Below are positions 34,631 through 42,967 of a DNA stretch of 64,000 bases, piece by piece (the first letter of the stretch is position 1; each line of letters begins with the position of its first letter). The notes below the pieces were generated by a model. It ran no database searches, had not been told where the DNA came from, and saw nothing but the letters and a program-made list of their open reading frames with translations. The position numbers and the translations under genes were made by a program. Source of the DNA: Streptosporangium sp. NBC_01755 (GTDB lineage: Bacteria; Actinomycetota; Actinomycetes; Streptosporangiales; Streptosporangiaceae); assembly GCF_035917995.1 (NCBI RefSeq), contig NZ_CP109131.1, forward strand, positions 310,001 to 374,000, given 5' to 3'.

Positions 34631-35281
34631 ATGAAGCTCGAGCAGGAATTCACCATCCCCGTCGAGGTCGATCGCGCCTGGGAGGTTTTGCTGGACGTGG
34701 AGCGGATCGCTCCGTGTTTTCCCGGTATGTCGTTGACGTCGGTAGAGGGGAACGTCGTCAACGGCTCGGTGAAGGTGAAACTCGGCCCGGTCCTGCTGAA
34801 CTACAACGGCGTGGCCGAGTTCAAGGAGCAGGACGCCGCGAACCACCGCGTCCTCATCGACGCCAAGGGCGCCGACATCAAGGGCGGCGGCAACGCCTCC
34901 GCGCAGGTGACGGCCACCCTGCACGCCGTCTCGACGTCGAGCACGAGGTGTTCCATCGTCACCGACCTCAACGTCACGGGCCGGCCCGCGCAGTTCGGCC
35001 GCGGCATGATGCTCGAGGTCGGCAACAAGGTCCTCGGCCAGTTCTCCGCCAATCTCGCCGCGAGCCTCGCCGCGGGCGACCAGCCGGCCCCGGCACAGCC
35101 CGCCACCCCGCACCCGAACTCGGCCGCGGCGCCCGTGGCGGCCGTGCGACCCGCACCGCAACCGGTCGAGGCGCTGGACCTGCTCGGCGCCGCCCGCGGC
35201 GCGGCCCTGAAGCGACTCGCCCCGGTCGCGATCGCCGGGGTCGTCGCGATCGCGCTGATCGCCTGGTGGGCCACGAAGTAG
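34631..35281 (+). CDS. coxG: CoxG-like protein (SRPBCC fold, C-terminal membrane anchor)
   Basis: The 216-residue protein has a CoxG/SRPBCC domain in residues 1-150, with LEQEFTIPVEVDRAWEVLLDVERIAPCFPGM and the helix GRGMMLEVGNKVLGQFSANLAA. A Pro/Ala-rich linker and a C-terminal membrane helix (APVAIAGVVAIALIAWW-type) follow. CoxG in carboxydotrophs recruits the molybdenum CO dehydrogenase to the cytoplasmic membrane. Here it would tether the CoxLMS-like hydroxylase and link it to the respiratory chain. ATG 34631 follows GGAG. It is divergent from HyuA and 33 bases ahead of the XdhC-like gene. Confidence 0.87.
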   Translation: MKLEQEFTIPVEVDRAWEVLLDVERIAPCFPGMSLTSVEGNVVNGSVKVKLGPVLLNYNGVAEFKEQDAANHRVLIDAKGADIKGGGNASAQVTATLHAVSTSSTRCSIVTDLNVTGRPAQFGRGMMLEVGNKVLGQFSANLAASLAAGDQPAPAQPATPHPNSAAAPVAAVRPAPQPVEALDLLGAARGAALKRLAPVAIAGVVAIALIAWWATK

Positions 35282-35314
35282 CCGCCTCGATCACACTTGG
35301 GAAGGGGCCGACCG

Positions 35315-36409
35315 ATGCGTGAGGCAATGGCCGAACTCGGAGACTGGTACCGGCGCGGGACACCCTTCGCCCTGTGCACCGTGGTGGACACCTGGAGCAG
35401 CGCACCGCGTCCGCCCGGCGCGATCATGGCGGTGAACGCGGCCGGAGAGGCGGTCGGCTCCGTCTCCGGCGGCTGCGTGGAGGCCGCGGTGTACGAGGCC
35501 GGGCGCGAGGTGCTGTCCTCGGGCCTGCCCCGGCTTGAGCACTACGGCATAGCCGACGATGACGCCTTCTCCGTCGGGTTGACCTGCGGTGGCCTCATCG
35601 ACGTCTTCGTGGAACGGGTGTCGCCGGAGACGTTCCCCGCCCTGACCGAGGTGTTCGCCTCCGTCGAGGCACGCGAGCCGGTCGCCGTCGCGACGGTCCT
35701 CGACGGCGACGGCCGCCTCGGCGCGCGGCTGGTGATCTGGCCGGACCGCATCGCCGGCTCGCTGGGAAACGACCCGCTCGACCACGCCGTCACCGATGAC
35801 GCGCGCGGCATGCTGGCCGCCGGACGGACCGGTGTGCTGACCTTCGGCCCCGGCGGTGAGCGGCGGCTCGACGACGTGCGAGTGTTCATCTGCTCCTATG
35901 CCCCGCCGCCGCGCCTGCTGGTGTTCGGCGCGATCGACTTCGCCGCGGCGGTCGCCAGAATCGGCAAGTTCCTCGGCTATCACGTCACCGTCTGCGACGC
36001 CCGGCCGGTTTTCGCCACCGCGAAACGCTTCCCGGACGCGGACGACGTCGTCGTCGACTGGCCGCACCGCTTCCTGTCCGAGACGGTCGTCGACGAGCGC
36101 ACCGCGATCTGCGTGCTCACCCACGACCCGAAGTTCGATGTCCCGCTTCTCAAACTCGCCGTCCGAACGCCCGCCGCCTACATCGGCGTCATGGGTAGCC
36201 GCCGCACGCATGACGACCGGATGGCACGGCTACGCGAGGAGAACGTGTCCGAGGCCGACCTGGCCCGGTTGTCCTCCCCCATCGGTCTCGACCTCGGAGG
36301 CAGGACGCCGGAGGAGACCGCGGTGGCGATCGCGGCCGAGATCATCGCCCTCACCTGGAACGGAACGGGCGCCCGGCTCTCCACCATCAAGTCGGCCATC
36401 CATCGTTGA
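35315..36409 (+). CDS. XdhC/CoxI-family molybdenum-cofactor maturation factor
   Basis: The 364-residue protein has the N-terminal XdhC/CoxI domain, with LCTVVDTWSSAPRPPGAIMAVN and SVSGGCVEAAVYE, and a C-terminal XdhC Rossmann domain (RLLVFGAIDFAAAVARIGKFLGYHVTVCDAR; YIGVMGSRRTHDDR). XdhC binds molybdenum cofactor and helps sulfurate and insert it into XDH-type enzymes, which fits service to the CoxL-like subunit across the divergent promoter. The Rossmann glycine motif is GAIDFA rather than the usual GAGHVA. ATG 35315 has AAGGGG seven bases upstream; an earlier TTG is less likely. Confidence 0.88.
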   Translation: MREAMAELGDWYRRGTPFALCTVVDTWSSAPRPPGAIMAVNAAGEAVGSVSGGCVEAAVYEAGREVLSSGLPRLEHYGIADDDAFSVGLTCGGLIDVFVERVSPETFPALTEVFASVEAREPVAVATVLDGDGRLGARLVIWPDRIAGSLGNDPLDHAVTDDARGMLAAGRTGVLTFGPGGERRLDDVRVFICSYAPPPRLLVFGAIDFAAAVARIGKFLGYHVTVCDARPVFATAKRFPDADDVVVDWPHRFLSETVVDERTAICVLTHDPKFDVPLLKLAVRTPAAYIGVMGSRRTHDDRMARLREENVSEADLARLSSPIGLDLGGRTPEETAVAIAAEIIALTWNGTGARLSTIKSAIHR

Positions 36410-36636
36410 CCAGCGGTGTCGCCTCGCATACCGGCGAGCCTGGCAAGACCGGGGACCTGAGATCGACCTTCTGTTCTCAGCGAGCACGCGGCCTCCCCCC
36501 GGGACTTTGACAGACCGTCGTCTCAGCCCCGTGTCTTCCTGCCCGATACCGACGAGACCCGTCTGACCTCGCGAATCGTCTCCGGCAGGCAACCGGCCGC
36601 CAGGAGGGGATGTCCGGGCGGCCGGTAGGGGACCTC

Positions 36637-36876
36637 TCAGCCGAGGTCGAACTCGCTGGCCTTCACACCGTTGACGAAGGCGTCCCACTCGGCGGGGGTG
36701 AAGAAGAGCTTGGGGCCGTCGGGGTCCTTGGAATCACGTACGGCGATCAGGTCGGGGTGCTCGGCCTTGTGACCGAGGCCATCGGCGACGCCCTTGAGCT
36801 CCGCGACCTCAACACAGTCGCCACCATTACTTCCAGAGAAGCTTGACTTAAACCACTTGGCGCCACTCAGGTCCAT
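36637..36876 (-). CDS. DUF397 domain protein
   Basis: The 79-residue protein is a typical DUF397 member: AKWFKSSFSGSNGGDCVEVAEL near the start, IAVRDSKDPDGPKLFFTPAEWDAFV and a short C-terminus. Such genes accompany XRE-family regulators (BldB/WhiJ-like sets) in actinomycetes and often act as antagonist partners. ATG 36876 is preceded by AGAGGAAAA, a good site. Its regulator partner immediately upstream is degraded, so this copy has lost its local partner. Confidence 0.82.
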   Translation of the reverse strand: MDLSGAKWFKSSFSGSNGGDCVEVAELKGVADGLGHKAEHPDLIAVRDSKDPDGPKLFFTPAEWDAFVNGVKASEFDLG

Positions 36877-37110
36877 TTTTCCTCTACCGTCCTCTTGATT
36901 AGATCGATGGACATACTCAGCCTGGATCCACTTCCGCCAGTCGAGGAGGCGGCGGAGGGCTCCGCCCGTGTTAAGGGCCGCGTCGCAGGCGTCGGCGAAC
37001 TCCGGGCTGGCCGGAAGCAGACCGGTCTCGACGCCGCTGATCAGGGACTCGCTGAAGTGGATTATCTCGGCCAGTACCAGCCGGTTACAGGTGGATCGCA
37101 AGTTCCGGCA
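36877..37110 (-). pseudogene. Remnant of an XRE/Scr1-type regulator gene
   Basis: In the frame running into the DUF397 gene, about 78 codons encode LAEIIHFSESLISGVETGLLPASPEFADACDAAL followed by GGALRRLLDWRK. This is the second half of the HTH_31 DNA-binding domain of the XRE regulators that pair with DUF397. The first HTH helix is scrambled, and the ~180-residue DUF5753 domain that should follow is reduced to WIQAEYVHRSNQEDGRGK before the next gene. It is clearly broken by deletion and point changes. Confidence 0.65.
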
Positions 37111-37414
37111 TCCGGGGTGAGGAACATGCTTCGCACGCCGAAGAAGGCCAGACGAGACGGTCCTCCCTGGAAGAAGCCCACCCGACGACCTGCCAACCCG
37201 GTATCCACCGAACCCAGGCCCGCCGCCCGTGGGAAGCGGGCTCGATCCAAGAGACCCGCCGGCCAGGAGAGCGGGGAGTCGAGGAGCCGGCGCCGCCCCC
37301 TTCTTTGGCCGCCCGGGGACGCGGGACCGGGTGGCCGACGTCACGCAGGCCCGGTACCAGGCTCGATAGCGGAGCGATAAGGCATGGATGTTGGACCATC
37401 CTACGGTCCAGGAC
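37111..37414. other. Spacer (304 bp) between the XRE remnant and the DUF885 gene
   Basis: GC-rich sequence that may include more of the decayed XRE gene. I see no intact gene or strong promoter. The DUF885 gene has two possible starts at its right edge. Confidence 0.3.
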
Positions 37415-39055
37415 ATGAGCACTCCGATCTTTGCGCTTTGCGATGAGTACGTCACCCGCTGGGCGGCCCTCGACCCGATCGCGGCAGGTGCCGAGGGCAT
37501 CGTGTCCGACTTCGTCGCCGCCACCGACCACAGCCCCGCCGGGAGCGCCGCCCGGGCCGAGCTGATCCGCACGACCCTCAAGCGTCTCGACGAGATGGCC
37601 CCGACCGGGGAGTCGGACGTCCGGGCTGCCGCCCACCTGCGGGAGCGGCTGGAGGCCGAACTCGGCTGGCACGACATGGGCGAGCCGCTCCGCTGGGTGG
37701 CGGCGCCGTACGGGCTGCCCTACCGGGTGCGCTCCAGCGTCGTCCTCCTCCCGCACGGCAACGACGACGAGTGGCGCGACGTCGCCGCCCGCCTGGCGGC
37801 GATCCCCACGATGCTCGCCGGATGGCGGGAGAGCCTGGAGGCCGGCCTGGCCTCGGGCCTGCGGGGCGCCCGCAGGCAGGCGCTGGCCATGGCCGACCAG
37901 GCCGACCAGTTCGCCGGCGCGGGCGGGACTCCCCCGGCGCACGACGCCTTCGTCGCCACCTACGGCGAGGGTCCGGTCAAGGAGGAGCTGCTCAGCGCGG
38001 CGGCGGCGGCCCACGCCGCGTACGCCGACGCCGGGCGCTACCTGCGCGAGGAGTACGCCCCGAGGGCGGACGAGGCCGACGCGGTGGGCCCCGAGCGCTA
38101 CGCGGTCGCGGCCAGGATCAGCCTGGGCTCCGACATCGACCTGCGCGAGGCGTACGAGTGGGGCTGGGCCGAGCTGGAGCGCATCGGGACCGAGATGGCC
38201 GCCGAGGTCGAGCGGATCAAGCCGGGCGCGACCATCGAGGAGGCCACCGAGATCCTCAACGAGACCCAGGCCGTCGACTCCCTGGAGGAGTACCAGGCGT
38301 GGTTGCAGGAGCGCCACGACCGGGCGATCAAGCAGTTGCACGGCACCCACTTCGACATCCCCGAGCCGCTGCAGCTGATCGTGGCCGAGGTCGACGTGAG
38401 CTCCACCTCCGGCGCGGCCTCCTACAACTCGCCCAGCGAGGACCTGTCGCGCCCCGGCCGCACACTGTGGCCGGTCGGCGGGCGGACGCGCTTCGCCACC
38501 TGGACCGAGCTGACCACGATCTTCCACGAGGGCGTTCCCGGCCATCACCTGCAGTTCGGCGCGATGCGGATGGCCGGGGACGGCCTGTCCAGGTTCGCCA
38601 AGGTCTCCTGGGTGGACGGCCACGGTGAGGGCTGGGGCCTGTACGCCGAGCGGCTGGCCGACGAGCTGGGCTGGTTCACCGATCCGGGTACCCGGCTGGG
38701 CATGCTCAACTGGTCGGCGCTGCGCGCCGCCCGGGTGGTCATCGACCTGGGCGTCCACCTGGACCTGCCGCTCCCCGACGGTTCGAAGTGGACCTTCGAG
38801 AAGGCCTGCGAGGTGCTGCGCGACCGGGGCCGCTGCGAGCCGCACCGGGTCGAGGCCGAGGTGGTCCGCTACTTCGGCTGGCCGGCCCAGGCCATCGCCT
38901 ACAAGCTGGGCGAGCGGGCCTGGGTGCAGGCCCGTGAGGAGGCCAGGCTGCGCCAGGGCGACGCCTTCGACCTGCGGGCCTGGCACACCGCGGCGCTGGA
39001 GCTCGGACCGGTCGGCCTGTCCAGCCTGGCCGAGGCCCTGCGCCGCATCGGCTGA
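37415..39055 (+). CDS. DUF885 protein, putative metallopeptidase
   Basis: The 546-residue protein is a full-length DUF885 member. Its conserved core TTIFHEGVPGHHLQFGAMRMAG contains the HExxxGHH-like metal motif, and a later WVDGHGEGWGLYAERLADELG gives the additional acidic residue, matching gluzincin-like zinc peptidases. There is no signal peptide, so it probably acts in the cytoplasm on small peptides or modified amino acids. ATG 37415 is taken as start (AGGAC just upstream); an ATG at 37388 would add nine residues. It converges with the AfsR-type gene, with overlapping terminators between them. Confidence 0.83.
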   Translation: MSTPIFALCDEYVTRWAALDPIAAGAEGIVSDFVAATDHSPAGSAARAELIRTTLKRLDEMAPTGESDVRAAAHLRERLEAELGWHDMGEPLRWVAAPYGLPYRVRSSVVLLPHGNDDEWRDVAARLAAIPTMLAGWRESLEAGLASGLRGARRQALAMADQADQFAGAGGTPPAHDAFVATYGEGPVKEELLSAAAAAHAAYADAGRYLREEYAPRADEADAVGPERYAVAARISLGSDIDLREAYEWGWAELERIGTEMAAEVERIKPGATIEEATEILNETQAVDSLEEYQAWLQERHDRAIKQLHGTHFDIPEPLQLIVAEVDVSSTSGAASYNSPSEDLSRPGRTLWPVGGRTRFATWTELTTIFHEGVPGHHLQFGAMRMAGDGLSRFAKVSWVDGHGEGWGLYAERLADELGWFTDPGTRLGMLNWSALRAARVVIDLGVHLDLPLPDGSKWTFEKACEVLRDRGRCEPHRVEAEVVRYFGWPAQAIAYKLGERAWVQAREEARLRQGDAFDLRAWHTAALELGPVGLSSLAEALRRIG

Positions 39056-39063
39056 CTCACTCC

Positions 39064-39099
39064 GGTCAGGGACGTATCGGTGTCCATACGTCCCTGACC
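39064..39099 (+). terminator. 14-bp perfect hairpin after the DUF885 gene
   Basis: GGTCAGGGACGTAT (39064-39077) and its exact complement (39086-39099) are separated by eight bases, eight bases after the stop codon. Its last four bases are shared with the next, longer hairpin. Confidence 0.75.
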
Positions 39100-39140
39100 C
39101 ACCCTCCGGCCGCCGAGGTCAGGCGGCCGGAGGGTGGGTC
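39096..39140 (-). terminator. 19-bp perfect hairpin overlapping the end of the AfsR-type gene
   Basis: GACCCACCCTCCGGCCGCC (39096-39114) and its exact complement (39122-39140) are spaced by seven bases that contain the AfsR-type stop codon. The right arm therefore encodes the last residues of that protein. It shares four bases with the neighbouring hairpin, so the two RNA structures exclude each other. It is likely a bidirectional terminator between convergent genes. Confidence 0.72.
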
Positions 39141-42100
39141 AGCTGGGTGCGGATTTGGGCGGCGATCGCGGGTGGCATCGTGTCGGCCAGTTCGAGCGCC
39201 TCCTCCGAGACGCTCCGCGCCGCCTCGGTCTCGCCGACGGCCGAGTACGCCTCGCTGAGCATGACCAGGACGCGGACCACGTGGAACGGCGCGTCGATCT
39301 TGTGGAACAGGCCGAGGGCCTGGTGGAAGCGGCCGATGGCCTGTTCGGTCTGGTCGGTGGCCAGCGCCAGCTCGCCGAGGCCGAGCACGACCCGCGCCTC
39401 GGCCAGCCTCTCTCCCGTGGTGCTCGCCAGTTCCAGAGCCCGCTGGAGCGTGAGGTCGGCCTCGGTGAAGTCACCCTGGCGCAGCTGGGCGACGCCCAGG
39501 CCGTGCAGGGCGTACGCCTCTCCGGTCGGGTCCCCGATGTTGCGTACCGTGGTGAGCGTCCGCTCGAAGACCTCGGCCGCCGACCGCGGCTCTCCCGAGC
39601 GGAGGTAGGTCTCGCCCAGCCGGTGCAGGACCTGTGCCTCCACGCGCCGGCTGCCGCCGACCCTGCTGAGTTCCAGCGCCTCGCTCAGCAGCCGCTTGGC
39701 CGCGTCGAGGTCCTCGCAGTCCAGTCTGATCTGGGCCACGCTGTGCAGCACGTAGGCGGAGGCGACCTGGTCGCCGGTCCTGCGGAAGATGGTCAGCGCG
39801 CGTTCGTAGCGTTCCACCGCGTCGTCGAGCCGGCCGCTGATCCGGTCCAGGAAGGCGATGTTGCGGATGACGAGGGCCACGCCGAGGTCGTCGCCCGCCT
39901 CCTCGAACAGTTCCGCGGCCGCCTCGAAGTCGCGGCGCGCGTCTCCGAAGCGCTGCTCGGCGATGTAGAGCGAGCCGATCGAGTAGAGCATCGCCGCCTG
40001 CCCCCTGCGGTCTCCGGCCCGCCGGGCGGCGGCCAGCGCGATTTCGTGGGTCTCCCGCCAGTCGTCGAAGTAGATCCTCGACTCGAACAGGGTCACGGCG
40101 CTGATCGCGAGATCCCAGCAGAGCTCGACGAGCCCGGCCTGCGCCGCCTGGCGGATGCCCGCGACCAGTGTCAGCCGCTCGCGCTCGTACCAGGGCAGGG
40201 GGGCCATGACCAGCTTCTCGACCAGCCGGTCGGGCAGCGGCCAGCGTGGGGCGTCGCTGTGGACCTGCACGTAGTCTCCGCCGTACTCGCGGCGGTGCGC
40301 CTCACCGGTCAGGAAGAGCAGTCCGCCGAGTACCCTCTCCAGCGCGGCTTTGCGGTCGGCGACCGCCTCCTCGCCGGCCAGGCGCTCGCGGGCGAAGACG
40401 CGGATCAGGTCGTGGAAGCGGTACTGGCCGTGCACGCCGTACCCGGTGTCCGTCGCCTCGATCAGCTGGGTGTCGGCCAGGTCGTCGAGCAGGTCCTGGG
40501 CGTCATAGGGGTCGCTGTCGAGCAGCGCGGCGGCGACCCAGCCGGAGAAGTGCCGGAACTCCAGGATGGCCAGGCGCCGAAACAGCCTCCGCGCGTCCTC
40601 GCTGACGCTTTCGTAGGTCAGGGAGATGCTCGCCCTGATGCCCAGGTCTCCGTGTTTGAGCTCGTCGAGCCTGCGGGTCTCGTCTTCGAGCCGGCCCACC
40701 AACTGGTCGATCGTCCAGTGCGGGCGGGCCGCGAGCCTGGCGCCCGCGATGCGCAGCGCCAGCGGGAGGTGGCCGCAGAGGTCCGCCAGTTGGGCCGCCG
40801 CCTCGTGCTCGGCCTGCACCCGTTCGACGCCCGCGATGCGGGAGAGCAGGTCGACCGACTGCCGCGAGTCGAAGAGGTCCACGTCGAGGTGGGCGGCACC
40901 GGGCAGGCCGGCGAGCCGGGTCCTGCTGGTGATTATCACCGCGGCCTCGGGGTTGCCGGGAAGCAGGGGTAGCACCTGGCTCTCGCTTCTGGCGTCGTCC
41001 AGGACGATCAGCATCCTGCGTCCGGCGAGCAGCGCGCGGTACATCTCCGCCCGCTCGTCCACCCCGTCGGGTATGGCGGTGCCCGGCACGCCCAGCGCCC
41101 GCAGGAATCGTTCGAGCACCTGCCCGGAACCGAGCGGGCGCGACTCCCCTCCGTGCAGGTCGGCGAAGAGCTGGCCGTCCTCGTAGCGGCCGGCGACGCT
41201 GTGCGAGACGTGCACCGCGATCGTGGACTTGCCGATCCCCGGCTTGCCGACGACGGCGATGATGGGCACGGCGAGTCGCTGCCGGTCCTCGGCGGCGAAC
41301 GTGAGCTGCCGGCGGATGGCCTCGACCAGCTTTATCCGGCCGGTGAAGTCCGCGATGTCGGTGGGAAGCAGCCGGGGTACGGTCCGGTGGGCGACCGGCA
41401 CCTCGTTCGTCTCCCCGTGGCGCTGGGGCTGCTGCTGCTGTTGCTGCTGCCCCGGCGGGTCGAGACTCTCGTCGGAGGTGAGGATCGCGTACTCGAGTTG
41501 CTGCAGGCTCTCGTTGGGCTCGATGCCCAGCTCGTCGATCATCGTCTGGCGGGCACGGCGGTAGACCGTCAGCGCCTCCGCCTGGCGTCCCGAGCGGTAG
41601 AGCGCGAGCATCAGCTGGCCGCGTAGCCGCTCCCTGAGCGGATGTTCCTCGACGAGCTCGCTGAGCTCGCCGACCAGCTCGTGGTGCCTGCCGAGTTCCA
41701 GCTCCAGATCGACGCAGTCTTCGTTGGCGTTGATCCGGCGCTCGGTCAGCCTGCCGACCGCCGCCTGCACGAGCCGGCTCTCCTGGCCGTCGAGGGCGGG
41801 GCCTCGCCAGAGGGCGAGCGCGTCCCGGTAGTGCCTGACCGCCTCCTCCGGCCGGCGGTTCTCACGCGCCTGGCGTGCCTGGCTCAGCAGGTTCTCGAAA
41901 TTCTGGGAGTCGAGCTGCCCCTCGGTGACCCGGAGGGTGTACCCCTGGGAATGGGTCGCGATGACATCGAGGTTGCCGTGGGCGGTGAATAGTCGCCGGA
42001 GCGAGGAGATGCAGATCTGCACCTGCGCGCGCGAGGTGCTGGGAAGGTCCTCACCGTAGATCGCATCCGTCAGTCGCCCGATGGTGACCATCCGATTGGC

Positions 42101-42205
42101 CTCCAGCAGGAGGCAGGCGAGAACCACCTGTTGCCGAGGTGCTCCCAGATCCAGGCGCTGGGAACCGGCCACGACTTCCAGAGGACCGAGGATTCGATAC
42201 TCCAC
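39119..42205 (-). CDS. AfsR-type SARP regulator (SARP-BTAD, NB-ARC, TPR)
   Basis: The 1028-residue protein has an OmpR-like winged helix (EYRILGPLEVVAG..., 1-95), a bacterial transcriptional activator domain (~100-245), a polyglutamine linker (QQQQQQQ, ~256-262), an NTPase module with Walker A GKPGIGKST (~325), Walker B MLIVLDDA and GHLPLALRI, and a long C-terminal TPR array (~650-1028). This is the full AfsR layout: the STAND ATPase is normally switched by a signal or phosphorylation and the SARP domain activates antibiotic genes at heptamer repeats. GTG 42205 follows AAGGAG. It probably controls the adjoining biosynthetic genes. Confidence 0.9.
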   Translation of the reverse strand: MEYRILGPLEVVAGSQRLDLGAPRQQVVLACLLLEANRMVTIGRLTDAIYGEDLPSTSRAQVQICISSLRRLFTAHGNLDVIATHSQGYTLRVTEGQLDSQNFENLLSQARQARENRRPEEAVRHYRDALALWRGPALDGQESRLVQAAVGRLTERRINANEDCVDLELELGRHHELVGELSELVEEHPLRERLRGQLMLALYRSGRQAEALTVYRRARQTMIDELGIEPNESLQQLEYAILTSDESLDPPGQQQQQQQPQRHGETNEVPVAHRTVPRLLPTDIADFTGRIKLVEAIRRQLTFAAEDRQRLAVPIIAVVGKPGIGKSTIAVHVSHSVAGRYEDGQLFADLHGGESRPLGSGQVLERFLRALGVPGTAIPDGVDERAEMYRALLAGRRMLIVLDDARSESQVLPLLPGNPEAAVIITSRTRLAGLPGAAHLDVDLFDSRQSVDLLSRIAGVERVQAEHEAAAQLADLCGHLPLALRIAGARLAARPHWTIDQLVGRLEDETRRLDELKHGDLGIRASISLTYESVSEDARRLFRRLAILEFRHFSGWVAAALLDSDPYDAQDLLDDLADTQLIEATDTGYGVHGQYRFHDLIRVFARERLAGEEAVADRKAALERVLGGLLFLTGEAHRREYGGDYVQVHSDAPRWPLPDRLVEKLVMAPLPWYERERLTLVAGIRQAAQAGLVELCWDLAISAVTLFESRIYFDDWRETHEIALAAARRAGDRRGQAAMLYSIGSLYIAEQRFGDARRDFEAAAELFEEAGDDLGVALVIRNIAFLDRISGRLDDAVERYERALTIFRRTGDQVASAYVLHSVAQIRLDCEDLDAAKRLLSEALELSRVGGSRRVEAQVLHRLGETYLRSGEPRSAAEVFERTLTTVRNIGDPTGEAYALHGLGVAQLRQGDFTEADLTLQRALELASTTGERLAEARVVLGLGELALATDQTEQAIGRFHQALGLFHKIDAPFHVVRVLVMLSEAYSAVGETEAARSVSEEALELADTMPPAIAAQIRTQLTHPPAA

Positions 42206-42563
42206 CCGAATCTCCTTACAGAGTCGCGGCCTGTCCAGGAAATCACCGCATGGCTTGGCGTAAGAGAGACGTCAGGCACCTGACTATTAACTTAAACTCA
42301 GAGAAAATATACCGAATCCCAACCGTCTGCAATCCTGGACATATGCCCCAGAGGCCACGACGGGTGATTTTATGTGTATGAACCACCGCCTGTCCGGGAT
42401 CATACAACGTCACCGAGTGGAGAACCAGGGGGGTTTGTTAAGGTCTGCCCTGATTTGCGACTAACGGGTGGGTTTGAGACGCGAAGAAGCGGCCGGGCCT
42501 TGGACGGCTCCGACCGCTCCGGCGAACCCCCGCCGCCGGTGACCACCGGGCGGGGAGTGCAGT
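42206..42563. other. Leader/promoter region of the AfsR-type gene (358 bp)
   Basis: An unusually AT-rich stretch (about 42283-42320) stands out from the GC-rich surroundings. On the minus strand TTGCAG (42332-42327) and TATATT (42311-42306) form a weak promoter pair with a short 15-base spacer. No further gene is supported between this and the small peptide gene. Confidence 0.35.
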
Positions 42564-42713
42564 TCAGCCCCAGGGAGTGTTGCTGGCGAGCACCATGGTC
42601 TCCGGGGACCCGCCGGCGGCGACTGCGGGAAGGACGGCGGTGAGGCCGAGGCACCCGAGGATGGCGGCGGCGACGATGGACCGGAGAGCGTTGGAGCTAG
42701 CGAATTCCCGCAT
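42564..42713 (-). CDS. Small exported peptide A (49 aa)
   Basis: A 49-codon gene begins with MREFASSNALRS, continues with a hydrophobic signal-like stretch (IVAAAILGCLGLTAVLPAVAA) and ends in a short mature tail GGSPETMVLASNTPWG. GAGG lies eight bases before ATG 42713, and an upstream TAACTT -10 box is preceded by two 11-bp SARP-type repeats. The tail resembles that of the second small peptide at 57,412-57,567. Such a product could be a secreted signal or a modified-peptide precursor. It is upstream of the AfsR-type gene on the same strand. No family name is claimed. Confidence 0.6.
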   Translation of the reverse strand: MREFASSNALRSIVAAAILGCLGLTAVLPAVAAGGSPETMVLASNTPWG

Positions 42714-42766
42714 TTTCTGCACCTCTTGTCGTGTCTTCCTGGCTGCTGTTCGCCTGTCTGCTTCAA

Positions 42767-42889
42767 AAGTTAGGCAGCCCCCCTATCCGGCCTTTATCCG
42801 ATCTCTTCTGATGCGGCATCCGCCGCATTCGCCACGAAAAGATAGGGAGCGGTAGCCGATGGATAGCGGGCCGAAAGCGGACGGATAAC
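42767..42889. promoter_or_regulatory. SARP-type phased repeats between peptide A and the HIUase-like gene
   Basis: On the minus strand CGGATAA (42800-42794) and CGGATAG (42789-42783) repeat at 11 bp, about ten bases ahead of TAACTT (42772-42767), which fits the SARP rule of repeats just upstream of a weak -10. On the plus strand GGATAGC (42861-42867) and GGATAAC (42883-42889) are 22 bp apart, with weaker GATAGGG, GGTAGCC and CGAAAGC at 10-11 bp steps between 42841 and 42878. SARPs bind heptamers with 11- or 22-bp periodicity, so one or both local SARPs may act here. Confidence 0.6.
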
Positions 42890-42967
42890 GCCCCGGTGGA
42901 ACCTGATGGAACCGAGGTCGCGTGATACAGGTCACCCGGCCTTGACCAGAAGATGGGTATCCTCACC

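Noticed and set aside
42461..42766. A 101-codon Pro/Ser-rich minus-strand frame over peptide A
   Set aside because: Low-complexity translation and no ribosome site; the 49-codon frame in the same place has a signal peptide and a good site.
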